Positions 49,574 to 58,360 of a stretch of 64,000 nucleotides of DNA are shown here, one piece after another. The position numbers were made by a program, and so were the translations under genes. The notes under the pieces were generated by a model. That model did not search any database and was not told where the DNA came from. It saw only the letters and a list, made by a program, of their open reading frames with translations. Location: positions 62,001 to 126,000 of the forward strand of contig NZ_CANMPM010000005.1 of the NCBI RefSeq assembly GCF_947499845.1, read 5' to 3'. Numbering within the stretch: position 1 is the first letter of the stretch; each line of letters starts with the position of its first letter. The stretch is from an uncultured Pseudokineococcus sp. (lineage in GTDB: Bacteria; Actinomycetota; Actinomycetes; Actinomycetales; Quadrisphaeraceae).

Positions 49574-50260
49574 GTGGACGGGGTGCGGGTGCTCGTGGTC
49601 GAGGACGACCGGGTCCTGCGCCCCTCCCTGGAGCGCCTCCTGCGGCAGGCCGGCGCGAAGGTCGTCACCGCCGCCACCGGCGCCGAGGCGCTGCGCGCCG
49701 TCGGCCCGGGCCCCGCGGCGCCCTTCGACGTCGTCGTCCTCGACATCGGGCTCCCCGACTCGGACGGGCGCGACGTGTGCCAGGCGGTGCGCGCCCGCGG
49801 CGTCGAGGTGCCGGTGCTCTTCCTCACCGCCCGCGAGGGCAAGCACGACCTGCTGTCCGGCTACGCCGCCGGGGGCGACGAGTACCTCGCCAAGCCCTTC
49901 CACGCCGGCGAGCTGCTGGCCCGCCTCGGCGCGCTCGTCCGCCGGTCGATGCCGCGCCGGCCCCCCGCCCCGACGAGTCTCGTGCTCGACCCGGCCGGCC
50001 ACGCCATCACCGGCCCCGGGGGCGAGCAGGCGCTGACGCCCACGGAGTACCGGCTCCTCGCGGCCCTCCTCGCGGCCGCCGGGCAGGTCGTGCGACGGCA
50101 CGAGCTCGTGCGGGCGGGGTGGCCCGACGGTGCGCACGTGGCCGAGAACACCCTCGACCAGTACGTCGCCCGCCTGCGCCGGCGCACGGCCGCGGTGGGC
50201 GGCGCCGCCATCACCACCGTCCACGGGGTGGGCTACCGCGTCGACGGCCACGCAGGATGA
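49574..50260 (+). CDS. OmpR/PhoB-family response regulator
   Basis: 228 residues. Receiver: VLVVEDDRVL (acidic pocket), phospho-Asp in VVVLDIGLPDSDG, LFLTARE, and Lys in DEYLAKPFHAGEL. C-terminal winged helix ALTPTEYRLLAALLAAAGQVV and ENTLDQYVARLRRR, GVGYRV. GTG 49574 lies 6 nt after CAGGAT (leaderless). Its stop overlaps a decoy ATG in front of the kinase. Confidence 0.93.
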   Translation: MDGVRVLVVEDDRVLRPSLERLLRQAGAKVVTAATGAEALRAVGPGPAAPFDVVVLDIGLPDSDGRDVCQAVRARGVEVPVLFLTAREGKHDLLSGYAAGGDEYLAKPFHAGELLARLGALVRRSMPRRPPAPTSLVLDPAGHAITGPGGEQALTPTEYRLLAALLAAAGQVVRRHELVRAGWPDGAHVAENTLDQYVARLRRRTAAVGGAAITTVHGVGYRVDGHAG

Positions 50261-50290
50261 GCGGCGGGGCGGGATGAGCGGCGGGGTGTC
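50257..50290 (+). repeat. 17-bp tandem duplication at the regulator/kinase junction
   Basis: ATGAGCGGCGGGGCGGG (50257-50273) is followed by ATGAGCGGCGGGGTG. The first ATG overlaps the regulator stop (ATGA) and opens a 6-codon frame whose TGA overlaps the second ATG, the kinase start. Confidence 0.9.
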
Positions 50291-51728
50291 GTGGGTCGGC
50301 TCCTGGTGGCGGCGCCGGGCCGGCGCGGCGAGCCTGCGCAGCCGCCTGTCCTGGGGCGCCACCCTCGTCGTGGCCGCCTGGGCGCTCCTCCTGGCGGTCG
50401 GCGCCTACCTCCTGCTCGGCGAGGCCCTGGAGGAGGAGGCCGTGGGGGTGCTGCGGGCCCGCGCCCAGGCCGTCGCGGCCACCGTGGCCGTCGACGCGGG
50501 AGGCGCCGTCGAGCTGCGCGAGGGCGGCGACGACTCGGCGCTCGACGTCGGCACCTGGGTGTACGACCCGGACGGCGCGGTCGTCGAGCGCCCCCCGGGC
50601 GCCAGCGAGCGGATCGACGAGATCGCGGGCCGCCTCGCGCGGCGAGCGGCCGACGAGGGCGCGGAGGTCGTCGTCGACGCCGGGCTCGTGACGCCCACGC
50701 GGCTGCTCGCCCTGCCCGTCGGGACCAGCGGCGGCGGGGCGCCGGCGGTCGTCGTCACGAGCGCCTCCTTCGCGCCGTACGAGGGGCTGCGCGAGCTGGC
50801 GGCGGCGGGCTCGGCCGTCGCCGGGCTCGCGCTCGTCGTCGTCGTGCACCTCGTCCTGCGGGCGACCGTGGCGCGGGCGCTGCAGCCGGTGCAGGACATG
50901 ACGGCGCAGGCGGCGCGGTGGAGCGCCGACGACGTCGACCGCCGCTTCGGCGCCGCCCCCCGGCCGGCGGAGCTCGCGGCGCTGGCCGCCGTCCTCGACG
51001 GGGTGCTCGACCGCGTGGGCGCCGCGCTCCGCCACGAGCGCACCTTCACCGCCGAGGTCTCCCACGAGCTGAGGACGCCCCTGGCCCGCGTGCGCGCCGA
51101 GGTGGACTGGCTCCGGCGCGCCGGCGGGGGCGGCGAGGACGTCGAGCGGGGGCTCGCGACGCTCGACGAGGCGGCCGCGACCCTCGAGGGCGTGGTCGTC
51201 ACCCTGCTCGACACGGCCCGGGCGTCCTCGAGCCGGGCGCCGGGGCGCGCCGCCGCACGCCCCGTCCTGGAGGGGCTGGCGGGCGCCGCCCGCGAGCGGC
51301 GGCCGGAGGTCGACGTGGAGGTGGCCGGGGACGTGGTCGGGGACGTGGTCGGGGACGCGGCCGGGGAGGTGACCGGCGACGTGGCCGGGGACGTCGTCGT
51401 CGGCGTCGACGCCGCGGTGCTCGAGCGGCTCCTGCAGCCGGTCGTCGACAACGCCGTCCGGCACGCGCGCTCGCGGGTGGGGCTGTCGGCGGCCTCCGCG
51501 CCCGACGACGGGGTCGTCGTCGCGGTCGACGACGACGGGCCCGGGATCCCGTCGCACCTCCTCGAGGAGGTGTTCGTGCCGGGCGTGCGCGGGGACCCCG
51601 GGGACGGCCACGACGGCGCAGGGCTGGGGCTGGCGCTCGTCCGCCGCCTGGCGCGGGCGGCGGGCGGGGACGCGCACGCGGAGGGGCGGCCGGGCGGGCG
51701 CGTCGTCGTGCGGCTGCCCCGCGGCTGA
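50274..51728 (+). CDS. sensor histidine kinase
   Basis: 484 residues. Two transmembrane helices (about 27-50 and 178-200) enclose an extracytoplasmic sensor; then a HAMP-like region, H-box FTAEVSHELRTPLARV, N-box QPVVDNAVRHA, G1 VDDDGPGIP and G2 GDGHDGAGLGLALVRR. Between DHp and N-box there is a run of six 12-bp repeats coding for V-x-G-D units (51321-51392). ATG 50274 is the only in-frame start near the regulator stop. It presumably controls the regulator upstream. Confidence 0.92.
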   Translation: MSGGVSWVGSWWRRRAGAASLRSRLSWGATLVVAAWALLLAVGAYLLLGEALEEEAVGVLRARAQAVAATVAVDAGGAVELREGGDDSALDVGTWVYDPDGAVVERPPGASERIDEIAGRLARRAADEGAEVVVDAGLVTPTRLLALPVGTSGGGAPAVVVTSASFAPYEGLRELAAAGSAVAGLALVVVVHLVLRATVARALQPVQDMTAQAARWSADDVDRRFGAAPRPAELAALAAVLDGVLDRVGAALRHERTFTAEVSHELRTPLARVRAEVDWLRRAGGGGEDVERGLATLDEAAATLEGVVVTLLDTARASSSRAPGRAAARPVLEGLAGAARERRPEVDVEVAGDVVGDVVGDAAGEVTGDVAGDVVVGVDAAVLERLLQPVVDNAVRHARSRVGLSAASAPDDGVVVAVDDDGPGIPSHLLEEVFVPGVRGDPGDGHDGAGLGLALVRRLARAAGGDAHAEGRPGGRVVVRLPRG

Positions 51729-51753
51729 GGGGCTCCCGCGTCGCAGCGGGCGT

Positions 51754-51769
51754 TCAGGCGGATGTCAGG
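51754..51769 (+). promoter_or_regulatory. putative response-regulator box
   Basis: TCAGG at 51754-51758 and 51765-51769, an 11-bp direct-repeat spacing (one helical turn), as used by OmpR/PhoB-family dimers. It lies 100 bp before the membrane-protein/DedA pair. A GGGGTCG/CGACCCC hairpin follows (about 51786-51804). Confidence 0.45.
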
Positions 51770-51867
51770 TGCTGGCGCCGACCCTGGGGTCGACAGCGAC
51801 CCCGGCGCCGCCCGCCCCTGCTCCCGCCCGTCGCGGCGCCCGCACCACGAGGCCCAGGAGATCCACC

Positions 51868-52296
51868 ATGACCACCACCCGCACGGCCACCGACCGCAGC
51901 GCCACCGGCTCCTCGCGCGGCGTCGCCCTCCTCGTCACGCTCGCGGCGCTGTCGGTGCTCGCGGAGCTGTGGCAGTTCGTCACCGCCGGCCAGCTCTTCC
52001 CGGGCGACGGCGCTCTCGAGTACCACGAGGCGGGCGCGATCGTCCTGCACGTCGCCTCGGGGCTCACCCTCGTCGCCGCCTTCCTGGCCTCCCGCCGCGG
52101 AGCCGCGCCGACGTGGCTGTGGGTGCTCGCCGGGGTCGTCTTCGCCCTCACCTTCGTCCAGGCCGCCACCGGCGGGCGCGACACGCTGTGGATCCACGTC
52201 CCGGGCGCGATGGTCGTGACCGTCGGCTCGGTGTGGGTGCTGGCGGCGTCCACCGGCCTCGCCCGCGGGACGTCGGCGGCGCGCGCCGGGGCGTGA
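51868..52296 (+). CDS. four-helix integral membrane protein, unknown
   Basis: 142 residues with four hydrophobic segments: LLVTLAALSVLAELWQFV, GAIVLHVASGLTLVAAFL, WVLAGVVFALTFVQA and VPGAMVVTVGSVWVLAAS. Histidines at helix starts (YHEAG, LHVASG, IHVPG) could bind heme or metal. ATG 51868 with CAGGAG upstream; overlaps the DedA-family gene by 4 bp. Confidence 0.75.
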   Translation: MTTTRTATDRSATGSSRGVALLVTLAALSVLAELWQFVTAGQLFPGDGALEYHEAGAIVLHVASGLTLVAAFLASRRGAAPTWLWVLAGVVFALTFVQAATGGRDTLWIHVPGAMVVTVGSVWVLAASTGLARGTSAARAGA

Positions 52297-52991
52297 GCGC
52301 CGTGAGCGGCCTCGTCGACCACCTGCTGCAGGCCCCGGCCTGGGTGGTCTACCTGGCCGCCTCCGGCGTCGTCTTCGTCGAGGCCGCTGTCTTCCTCGGC
52401 TTCGTCGTGCCGGGGGAGACGGCGGCCGTGCTCGCCGGCGCCGCCGCGGCGCTGGGCCACGTGTCGCTGCCGGTCGTGCTCGTGGTCGTCGCCCTCGGCG
52501 CGACGACGGGCGACGCCGTCGGCTACGCGGTCGGGCGCCGGCTCGGGCCCGCCGTCCTCGACCACCGGTGGCTGGCGCGCCGCCGCGCGGCCCTCGACCG
52601 CGCCGCCGACCTCCTCGCCCGCCGCGGCGGCCCCGCCGTCCTCCTCGGCCGGTGGACCGCCTTCCTGCGCGCCGTCACCCCGGCTCTCGCGGGCAGCGCC
52701 CGCATGCCGTTCCGCCGCTTCCTCCTGTGGGACGTGATCGGCGGGCTGCTGTGGACGGGCGTCGTCGTCACCGTCGGCTACCTCGCCGGCACCTCCTACG
52801 CCTCCGCGGCGTCGCGGCTCGGGGAGGGCACCGCCGCGGCCGCCGTCCTCGTCCTCGTCGCCGCGGTGGTCGCCTGGCGGGTCGTGCGGCACCGCCGGTC
52901 GCGCCACCACGGGTCGGGATCCGATCCGCAGGACGGCGCGGCGCGGGAGGACGGGGCCGGGCGGGAGGGCGCGGCGGCGCTGAGCCCCTAG
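52293..52991 (+). CDS. DedA-family membrane protein
   Basis: 232 residues. DedA/SNARE-associated pattern: VVFVEAAVFLGFVVPGETA, GATTGDAVGYAVGRRLG, LGRWTAFLRAVTPALAGSA, MPFRRFLLWDVIGGLLWTG. The family acts in phospholipid/undecaprenyl-phosphate flipping. The cytosolic C-terminus is charged and disordered. Its TAG shares the same CTAG as the convergent oxidoreductase stop. Confidence 0.9.
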   Translation: MSAVSGLVDHLLQAPAWVVYLAASGVVFVEAAVFLGFVVPGETAAVLAGAAAALGHVSLPVVLVVVALGATTGDAVGYAVGRRLGPAVLDHRWLARRRAALDRAADLLARRGGPAVLLGRWTAFLRAVTPALAGSARMPFRRFLLWDVIGGLLWTGVVVTVGYLAGTSYASAASRLGEGTAAAAVLVLVAAVVAWRVVRHRRSRHHGSGSDPQDGAAREDGAGREGAAALSP

Positions 52992-54136
52992 CGCGCCGCC
53001 AGCGCCGAGCGGGCGTCCGGCCAGGCGCGCAGGCGCTCGCGGACCCGCTCGTCGCGCTCGGCGGCCACGGCCTCGGCGCGGGCGCCCTCGAGCAGCGCGT
53101 CGAGGTCGACGACCCTTCCGCTGCCCGCCGAGGCCACGGCCGCCTCGACCACCGCGAGGCTCATGGCGTTCTCGTGCACCTCGCCGCTGGGCGCCTCGCC
53201 CGTGCGCAGGGCCGCGCAGAAGACGGCGAGGGCGCCGGCGATGCCGTCGAAGGGCGAGCGCGGCCCGGCGAGCAGCGCGTCGACGCCGGCCCGGCCCTCG
53301 GCGGGCGCGTCCTCGGCCACGACGACGACGGGCTCGTCGTCGCCGTCCCAGCGCACCGAGCCGTGGGCGCAGCTGGCGGTCCACCGCCCGTTCCACGAGG
53401 TCTCCTCGCCCGGCGCGCACCAGGAGCCGGTGTAGGAGTAGCGCGCCCCGCCGCCCGTGGTGACGACGGCCGCGGCGCTCGCGTCGCCGCGGTACCAGCT
53501 CCACGGCGGGTTGGACGTCGTGCACCACACCGCGGCGGGCTCGTCGCCGAGGACGTGCCGCGCGGTGTCGAAGGCGTGGATCGCCATGTCGACGAGCAGC
53601 GGGTGGTCCATCTCCTCGCGGAAGCCCCCGAAGCGGGGCGCGCGGAAGAACTCCGTCGTCAGGGTGCCCGCCCCGCCGAGGAGGGCCACGGCGTCCCGGA
53701 ACAGCGACACGTGCGGGTTCCACCGCCGCGACTGGCTGACCATGAAGAGCTCGCCGGTCACCTCGGCGGCCGCGACGAGCGAGAGCGCCTGCGCCAGCGT
53801 CGCCGCCGCCGGCTTCTCGCCGAGCACGGGCAGGCCGGCCGCCAGCGCCGCGGTCGTCACGGGGTGGTGGGCGGCCGGGACGGTGACGTCCACGACGGCC
53901 CGCGCACCGGTCGCGCGCGCCAGCTCGACGGCGTCGCGCCCCAGCGGCAGGTCGGGCCGGCCGAGGTCCGCGGCGGCGCGCCGCGCGGCGTCCAGGTCGA
54001 GGTCGACGAGGCCGACGAGCTCGGCGTCCGGGGACGCCTCGAGGACGTCGAGCCAGGCCCGGCCCATGCCGCCCGCCCCGACGGAGACGACCGGCAGCCG
54101 CTCGTCGGTGCCGAGGTCGAGCACGCGGTGGCTCAC
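52988..54136 (-). CDS. Gfo/Idh/MocA-family oxidoreductase
   Basis: 382 residues. NAD-binding N-terminus [20 protein letters not shown], the EKP motif in [17 protein letters not shown], and [15 protein letters not shown] in the catalytic C-domain. The family oxidises or reduces sugars, inositols and 3-keto-glycosides. GTG 54136 overlaps the ThuA stop by 4 bp. Last gene of the ABC importer operon, so probably processes the imported sugar. Confidence 0.88.
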   Translation of the reverse strand: MSHRVLDLGTDERLPVVSVGAGGMGRAWLDVLEASPDAELVGLVDLDLDAARRAAADLGRPDLPLGRDAVELARATGARAVVDVTVPAAHHPVTTAALAAGLPVLGEKPAAATLAQALSLVAAAEVTGELFMVSQSRRWNPHVSLFRDAVALLGGAGTLTTEFFRAPRFGGFREEMDHPLLVDMAIHAFDTARHVLGDEPAAVWCTTSNPPWSWYRGDASAAAVVTTGGGARYSYTGSWCAPGEETSWNGRWTASCAHGSVRWDGDDEPVVVVAEDAPAEGRAGVDALLAGPRSPFDGIAGALAVFCAALRTGEAPSGEVHENAMSLAVVEAAVASAGSGRVVDLDALLEGARAEAVAAERDERVRERLRAWPDARSALAAR

Positions 54137-55011
54137 GCCCCGTCCTGCCCGGCCACGCGCGCCGCGGGGTCGACCGCGCCCGTGTAGCCGTGCCCGCTCC
54201 AGAAGCGCTCGGTCTCGTAGCGCAGCAGCACCGGCGCCGAGCGCTCGCGGCGGTCGCTGGCGGCCCACTCGACGCCGTTGGAGATGACCCGGCGGACGCC
54301 CTCGTGGAAGTACACGGGGTAGTCCTGGTCGCCGGGGGAGAAGTAGAAGACGCGCCCGTGGCCGCGCCTGAAGGTGCAGCCCGAGCGCATGACCTCCCCG
54401 CCCGAGAACGTCGAGAGGAAAACGAGCTCGTCGGGGGCGGGGATGTCGAAGTGCTCCCCGTACATCTCGTCCTCGTCGATGACCATCGGGTGCGGGACGC
54501 CGCGGGCGATGGGGTGGGTCGGGTCCACGGTCCACACGAGCTCGCGGTCGTGCGCGCTGCGCCACCGCAGGGAGCACGAAGTCCCCATGAGGCGCGTGAA
54601 GATCTTCGACCAGTGGCCGGAGTGCAGGACGAGCAGCCCCATGCCCGCGAGGACGTGCCGGTGCACCCGCTCGACGACGGCGTCGTCCACCTCGTCGTGG
54701 GCCGCGTGGCCCCACCACGTGAGGACGTCGGTGCCGGCGAGCACCTCCTCGGTCAGGCCGTGCTCGGGGTCGTCGAGCGTCGCGGTGCGGACGACGGCGC
54801 GCTCGCCGAGGTTGGCCTCGACGCCCGCGGCGATGGCGCCGTGCATGCCGTCGGGGTAGCGGGCGGCGACCTCGGGCTCGGTCTGCTCGTGGCGGTTCTC
54901 GCCCCAGACGAGGACGCGCAGCGGCTCCTCGCGGCGCGCGCGCAGGGGCAGCGGCGCGGGGTCGGGGCCGGCCGCGCCGTCCTCCGAGGTGCGGTACGTC
55001 GTCTCGCTCAT
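54133..55011 (-). CDS. ThuA-like protein (trehalose-utilisation family)
   Basis: 292 residues. [14 protein letters not shown] at the N-terminus, [41 protein letters not shown] and [17 protein letters not shown] match ThuA. In related operons ThuA-like and Gfo/Idh proteins interconvert 3-keto-glycosides. ATG 55011 with GAGGAG upstream; fourth gene of the importer operon. Confidence 0.9.
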   Translation of the reverse strand: MSETTYRTSEDGAAGPDPAPLPLRARREEPLRVLVWGENRHEQTEPEVAARYPDGMHGAIAAGVEANLGERAVVRTATLDDPEHGLTEEVLAGTDVLTWWGHAAHDEVDDAVVERVHRHVLAGMGLLVLHSGHWSKIFTRLMGTSCSLRWRSAHDRELVWTVDPTHPIARGVPHPMVIDEDEMYGEHFDIPAPDELVFLSTFSGGEVMRSGCTFRRGHGRVFYFSPGDQDYPVYFHEGVRRVISNGVEWAASDRRERSAPVLLRYETERFWSGHGYTGAVDPAARVAGQDGA

Positions 55012-55051
55012 GCGCTCCTCCTGCGGGTGGGGTGGTGCTCGCGGCCGCTCG

Positions 55052-55912
55052 TCACTTGACCGCACCGCCCGTGACGCCCGCGGCGACGTACCGCTGGGCG
55101 AGGACGAGCAGCGCGATGGCGGGCAGCGAGGCCATGACGGCGGTCGCCATGACGGTGCTCCAGTCGCTCACGTAGGTCCCGATGTACTGGTAGAGGCCCA
55201 GCGTGATGGGTCGGACGTCGGCCGTCGTCGTCAGCGTCAGGGCGAAGAGGAAGTCGCCCCAGGCGAAGAGGAAGGTGAAGAGCCCCGCGGTGATGAGCGC
55301 GTTGCGGCTGATGGGCAGCACGACCGAGACGAACGCCCGGATCGGCCCCGCGCCGTCGACCCGGGCGGCCTCGACGAGCGAGGGCTCGAGGCTGCGCATG
55401 AACGCGAGCAGGATGAGGATCGCGAAGGGGATCCCCGCCGTCGCGTCCGCCAGCACGAGGCCGCCGACGGTGTTGAGCAGGCCGAGGTCGTTGTAGGCGC
55501 TGTAGAGCGCGTTGGCCACGATGATGCCGGGGATCATCTGGCTGATGAGGACGCCGAAGAGCACGACCCCGGCGTACCGGATGCGGAACTGCGCCAGGGC
55601 GTAGGCGGCCGGGGCCGCGATGACGAGGCTGAGGGCGACGGCGCCGAGCGAGACCACGAGGCTCGTCACGAGGTTGCCGCTCTGCTGCTCGAAGGCCGTG
55701 CGGTAGCCCTCGAAGCTCAGCTGGGCGGGGAACCACGACGTCCGCGACGCCGAGCCCGCCGGCTGCAGCGAGACGTTGAGCATCCAGTACAGCGGGAAGA
55801 GCAGAACCGCGAGGAGCGCGACGCCGGCCACGGTGGAGCCCCAGCTGCGGCGGCGCCGCTGCTGGGGGGCCGGGCCGGCGTCGGGCACGGGCACGGACGC
55901 GTTCAGCGACAT
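55052..55912 (-). CDS. carbohydrate ABC transporter permease (second)
   Basis: 286 residues, six transmembrane helices, MalG-like. The EAA loop reads [20 protein letters not shown]. After the first helix comes a long external loop (WMLNVSLQP..). ATG 55912. Pairs with the permease 55 bp upstream. Confidence 0.93.
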   Translation of the reverse strand: MSLNASVPVPDAGPAPQQRRRRSWGSTVAGVALLAVLLFPLYWMLNVSLQPAGSASRTSWFPAQLSFEGYRTAFEQQSGNLVTSLVVSLGAVALSLVIAAPAAYALAQFRIRYAGVVLFGVLISQMIPGIIVANALYSAYNDLGLLNTVGGLVLADATAGIPFAILILLAFMRSLEPSLVEAARVDGAGPIRAFVSVVLPISRNALITAGLFTFLFAWGDFLFALTLTTTADVRPITLGLYQYIGTYVSDWSTVMATAVMASLPAIALLVLAQRYVAAGVTGGAVK

Positions 55913-55967
55913 GGGTGCTCCAGGGTGGTCGTCGCCGGGACGGGGGCCGGGGAGGGCGTGGGCGGCC

Positions 55968-56963
55968 TCACTCGTCGACCGCCCGGCGGTTGGCGCGCAG
56001 GTACAGGACGGCGAAGACCAGCGAGACGACGATGAGGACGTTGCCGACCGCGGCGCCGAGCCCGAACTCGAACTGGGTGAAGGAGAGGCTGTACGACTGC
56101 ACGGCGAGGGTCTGCGTGGCCCCGGCCGGCCCGCCCTGCGTGAGGCCGAGGATGACGTCGAGGACCTTCAGCGTGTAGACGACGCCGAGCACCAGCACGA
56201 CCGTGACCACCGGTCGCAGCAGCGGCCAGGTGATGTGCCGGAAGGCCCGCCAGCCCGTGGCGCCGTCCAGCGAGCCCGCCTCGTAGAGCTCCTCGGGGAT
56301 GTCCTGCAACCCGGCGTAGAGGATCGTCGTGTTGAACGGGATGCCGATCCAGATGTTGACGACGATGACCGCGACGAGCGCCAGCGACGTGTCGGTGAGC
56401 CATCCCGGCGACCCGCTGACGATCCCCAGGGCGCCGAGCACCTGGTTGAGGACGCCGTTGTCGCGGTCGAGGATCCAGCCCCACACGGCGCTCGCGGCGA
56501 TGAGCGGGATGAGCCACGGCAGCAGGAGGAGCGAGCGCAGCAGGTTCCCCAGGGGGAAGCGGCGGCGGAAGAAGACGGCGATGGCGAGCCCGAGGACGAA
56601 CTGCCCCGCGATGGAGCCCACGGTGAAGATCGCCGTGTTGAGGGCGGTCCGGCCGAAGGAGGGGTCGCCGAGGACGGTCGCGTAGTTGTCGAGGCCGACC
56701 CACGGCGCCTCGCCGGTGACGAAGGTCCGCGTCGTGTAGTCCTGGAACCCCATGAGGAGGTTCTGGACGACCGGGTAGCCGAAGAAGGCCAGCAGGTAGA
56801 CCACGGCCGGCGCCAGGAACGCCAGCTCCAGCAGGCGCACCCGGGCGCGCGGCCCGCGCCACCGGGACCGGCGCGACGCGGCGCCGCCCGCCGTCGGACC
56901 GTCGCCCGAGCCGTCCTGCGGACGGGCGGCGGCGCCGCCCGTCCGCGTCGTCGTCGTGCTCAC
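55968..56963 (-). CDS. carbohydrate ABC transporter permease (first)
   Basis: 331 residues, MalF-like: a ~45-residue disordered basic start, then six helices; EAA loop EAGSLDGATGWRAFRHITWP. GTG 56963 lies 8 bp after the binding-protein stop. No ABC ATPase is in the operon, so a shared MsiK-type ATPase encoded elsewhere is expected. Confidence 0.93.
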   Translation of the reverse strand: MSTTTTRTGGAAARPQDGSGDGPTAGGAASRRSRWRGPRARVRLLELAFLAPAVVYLLAFFGYPVVQNLLMGFQDYTTRTFVTGEAPWVGLDNYATVLGDPSFGRTALNTAIFTVGSIAGQFVLGLAIAVFFRRRFPLGNLLRSLLLLPWLIPLIAASAVWGWILDRDNGVLNQVLGALGIVSGSPGWLTDTSLALVAVIVVNIWIGIPFNTTILYAGLQDIPEELYEAGSLDGATGWRAFRHITWPLLRPVVTVVLVLGVVYTLKVLDVILGLTQGGPAGATQTLAVQSYSLSFTQFEFGLGAAVGNVLIVVSLVFAVLYLRANRRAVDE

Positions 56964-56971
56964 GGGGCGGC

Positions 56972-58039
56972 TCAGCGCCCCTGGGCCTGCTCGAGCGCCT
57001 GCTCCGGCGTCGCCCCGCCGGTGAGCGCCGTCTGCACGGCCTCGTAGATCGACGTCGCGGCGTCGGTCCACTCGGCGCCGAGCTCCCCGGTGCGCGAGCG
57101 CAGATCGGGCACCTGGTCCACGAAGGCCTGGATGCGCGGGTCCTCGGCGACGACCTGCTCGCCCAGCTCGGGCTTGGAGGGGACGGTGCTGTTGGTGAGG
57201 GCGTCCTCGACGATGTTCTCGTCGGTGCCCATGCAGGCGATGACGTCGGCCGCGACCTGCTGGCGCGCCTCGTCGCCCGTGGCGGGCAGGGTCCACGTCG
57301 CGCCGCCCAGGGGCGCGGAGACGGTGCCGCCGGCCTCGGGCGCGGGGAGGGTCGTCACCTCGTACTCCACGTCCGGGTTCTGCGCGAGGACGGGGAACTG
57401 CCACGTGCCCTCGTAGCTCGGCGGGGCCGAGAAGGCGATGCCGTAGCGGTCGCCCTCGGTGAGCGTCTCGGCGGCGGAGCGCAGCTCGTCCCAGGTGGTC
57501 GGCGGCTCGACGCCCGCCTCCTCGAGGGCGGCGGGGTCGTAGAACAGGGCGAGGGTGTTCGTCGTGGGCTGGAGCCCGTAGAGCTCGCCCTCGTAGGTGT
57601 TCGCGTCGACGACGCCCTGGCTGTAGCCCTCGGCGGACACGCCGTACTGGTCGAGCGGGGCCAGCGCCCCGGCGTCGGCCAGCTGCTGGACGTCGGGGTT
57701 GTCGATGGACAGGACGTCCGGGAGCGTCTGCGAGGACGCCTGCTGCAGGACGCGGGAGATGATGTCGCCGCCGGGGATCGACTGCCGCTCGATGTCGACG
57801 CCGACCTCCTCGCCGCACGCGTCGAGCTGCTCGCCGTAGAAGGTGGCGCCCGGGTCGGTGACGAAGGTGTCCTGGACGGTGATGCTCGTGACGTCGGCCG
57901 GGTCGCCCGACCCGGCGTCGTCCCCGCCGCCGCAGGCGGCGAGACCCACGGCGCCGAGCAGGGCCGCGGCGGCCGCGGCGACGGAGCGCCCGGTCGCGCG
58001 GGTGGTGGGGTGGTGAGCGTGCGCTCCTCGTCGAGCCAT
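56972..58039 (-). CDS. extracellular sugar-binding lipoprotein, apparently internally deleted
   Basis: 355 residues. Signal peptide and lipobox LAAC (Cys36). Family features: GGDIISRVLQQASSQTLPDV, FYDPAALEEAGVEPPTTWDEL, PAPEAGGTVSAPLGGATWTLP. Family members are about 410-430 long. At residues 211-220 the text jumps from GTWQF (normally followed by a segment starting LPFMWSNGG) directly to PVLAQNPDVEYEV, which normally follows a second WQF/WQI about 65 residues later, so the protein looks shortened by recombination between the two WQF codings. Reading frame is intact. First gene of the importer operon. Confidence 0.85.
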   Translation of the reverse strand: MARRGAHAHHPTTRATGRSVAAAAAALLGAVGLAACGGGDDAGSGDPADVTSITVQDTFVTDPGATFYGEQLDACGEEVGVDIERQSIPGGDIISRVLQQASSQTLPDVLSIDNPDVQQLADAGALAPLDQYGVSAEGYSQGVVDANTYEGELYGLQPTTNTLALFYDPAALEEAGVEPPTTWDELRSAAETLTEGDRYGIAFSAPPSYEGTWQFPVLAQNPDVEYEVTTLPAPEAGGTVSAPLGGATWTLPATGDEARQQVAADVIACMGTDENIVEDALTNSTVPSKPELGEQVVAEDPRIQAFVDQVPDLRSRTGELGAEWTDAATSIYEAVQTALTGGATPEQALEQAQGR

Positions 58040-58162
58040 GGCGGGTCCTCCGTGCAGCAGCTGGGCCTCCGGCGTGTCACCGGTGGGGGCGGGTGCCCCG
58101 GGCGATGCGCATCGACGGAGACGAGACCCGTCCGCGGGGTGTCCGCGGAGCCCGTCTCTTCA

Positions 58163-58215
58163 TCGATACGGATCGACCGGCGGTGACGCTAGCAACCGGG
58201 TGGTCGCAGCGGCAA
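58163..58215 (-). promoter_or_regulatory. promoter and LacI-type operator of the sugar importer operon
   Basis: Leftward promoter: -35 TTGCCG (plus-strand 58215-58210), 18 nt, -10 TAGCGT (58191-58186). Operator TCGATACGGATCGA (58163-58176) lies 9 nt past the -10, over the start of transcription. The gap 58040-58162 has no gene. Confidence 0.65.
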
Positions 58216-58255
58216 GACCGTGCCCTCCGGCTCCCGCGGTGACCGATCGGCCTCC

Positions 58256-58316
58256 TTGCTGCCTGGCGTCGACCTGGCCTACGGTCCGCGGCATGCGCTG
58301 AGTCGAAGCGTATCGA
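58256..58316 (+). promoter_or_regulatory. promoter and LacI-type operator of the alpha-xylosidase gene
   Basis: -35 TTGCTG (58256-58261), 18 nt, -10 TACGGT (58280-58285); operator TCGAAGCGTATCGA (58303-58316) just downstream of the expected start. Same half-site (TCGAT/ATCGA) as the other two operators. Confidence 0.65.
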
Positions 58317-58360
58317 CGCGCTCGACGGAGAGGCGCGGACACCGGGGACGAGGAGACGGC

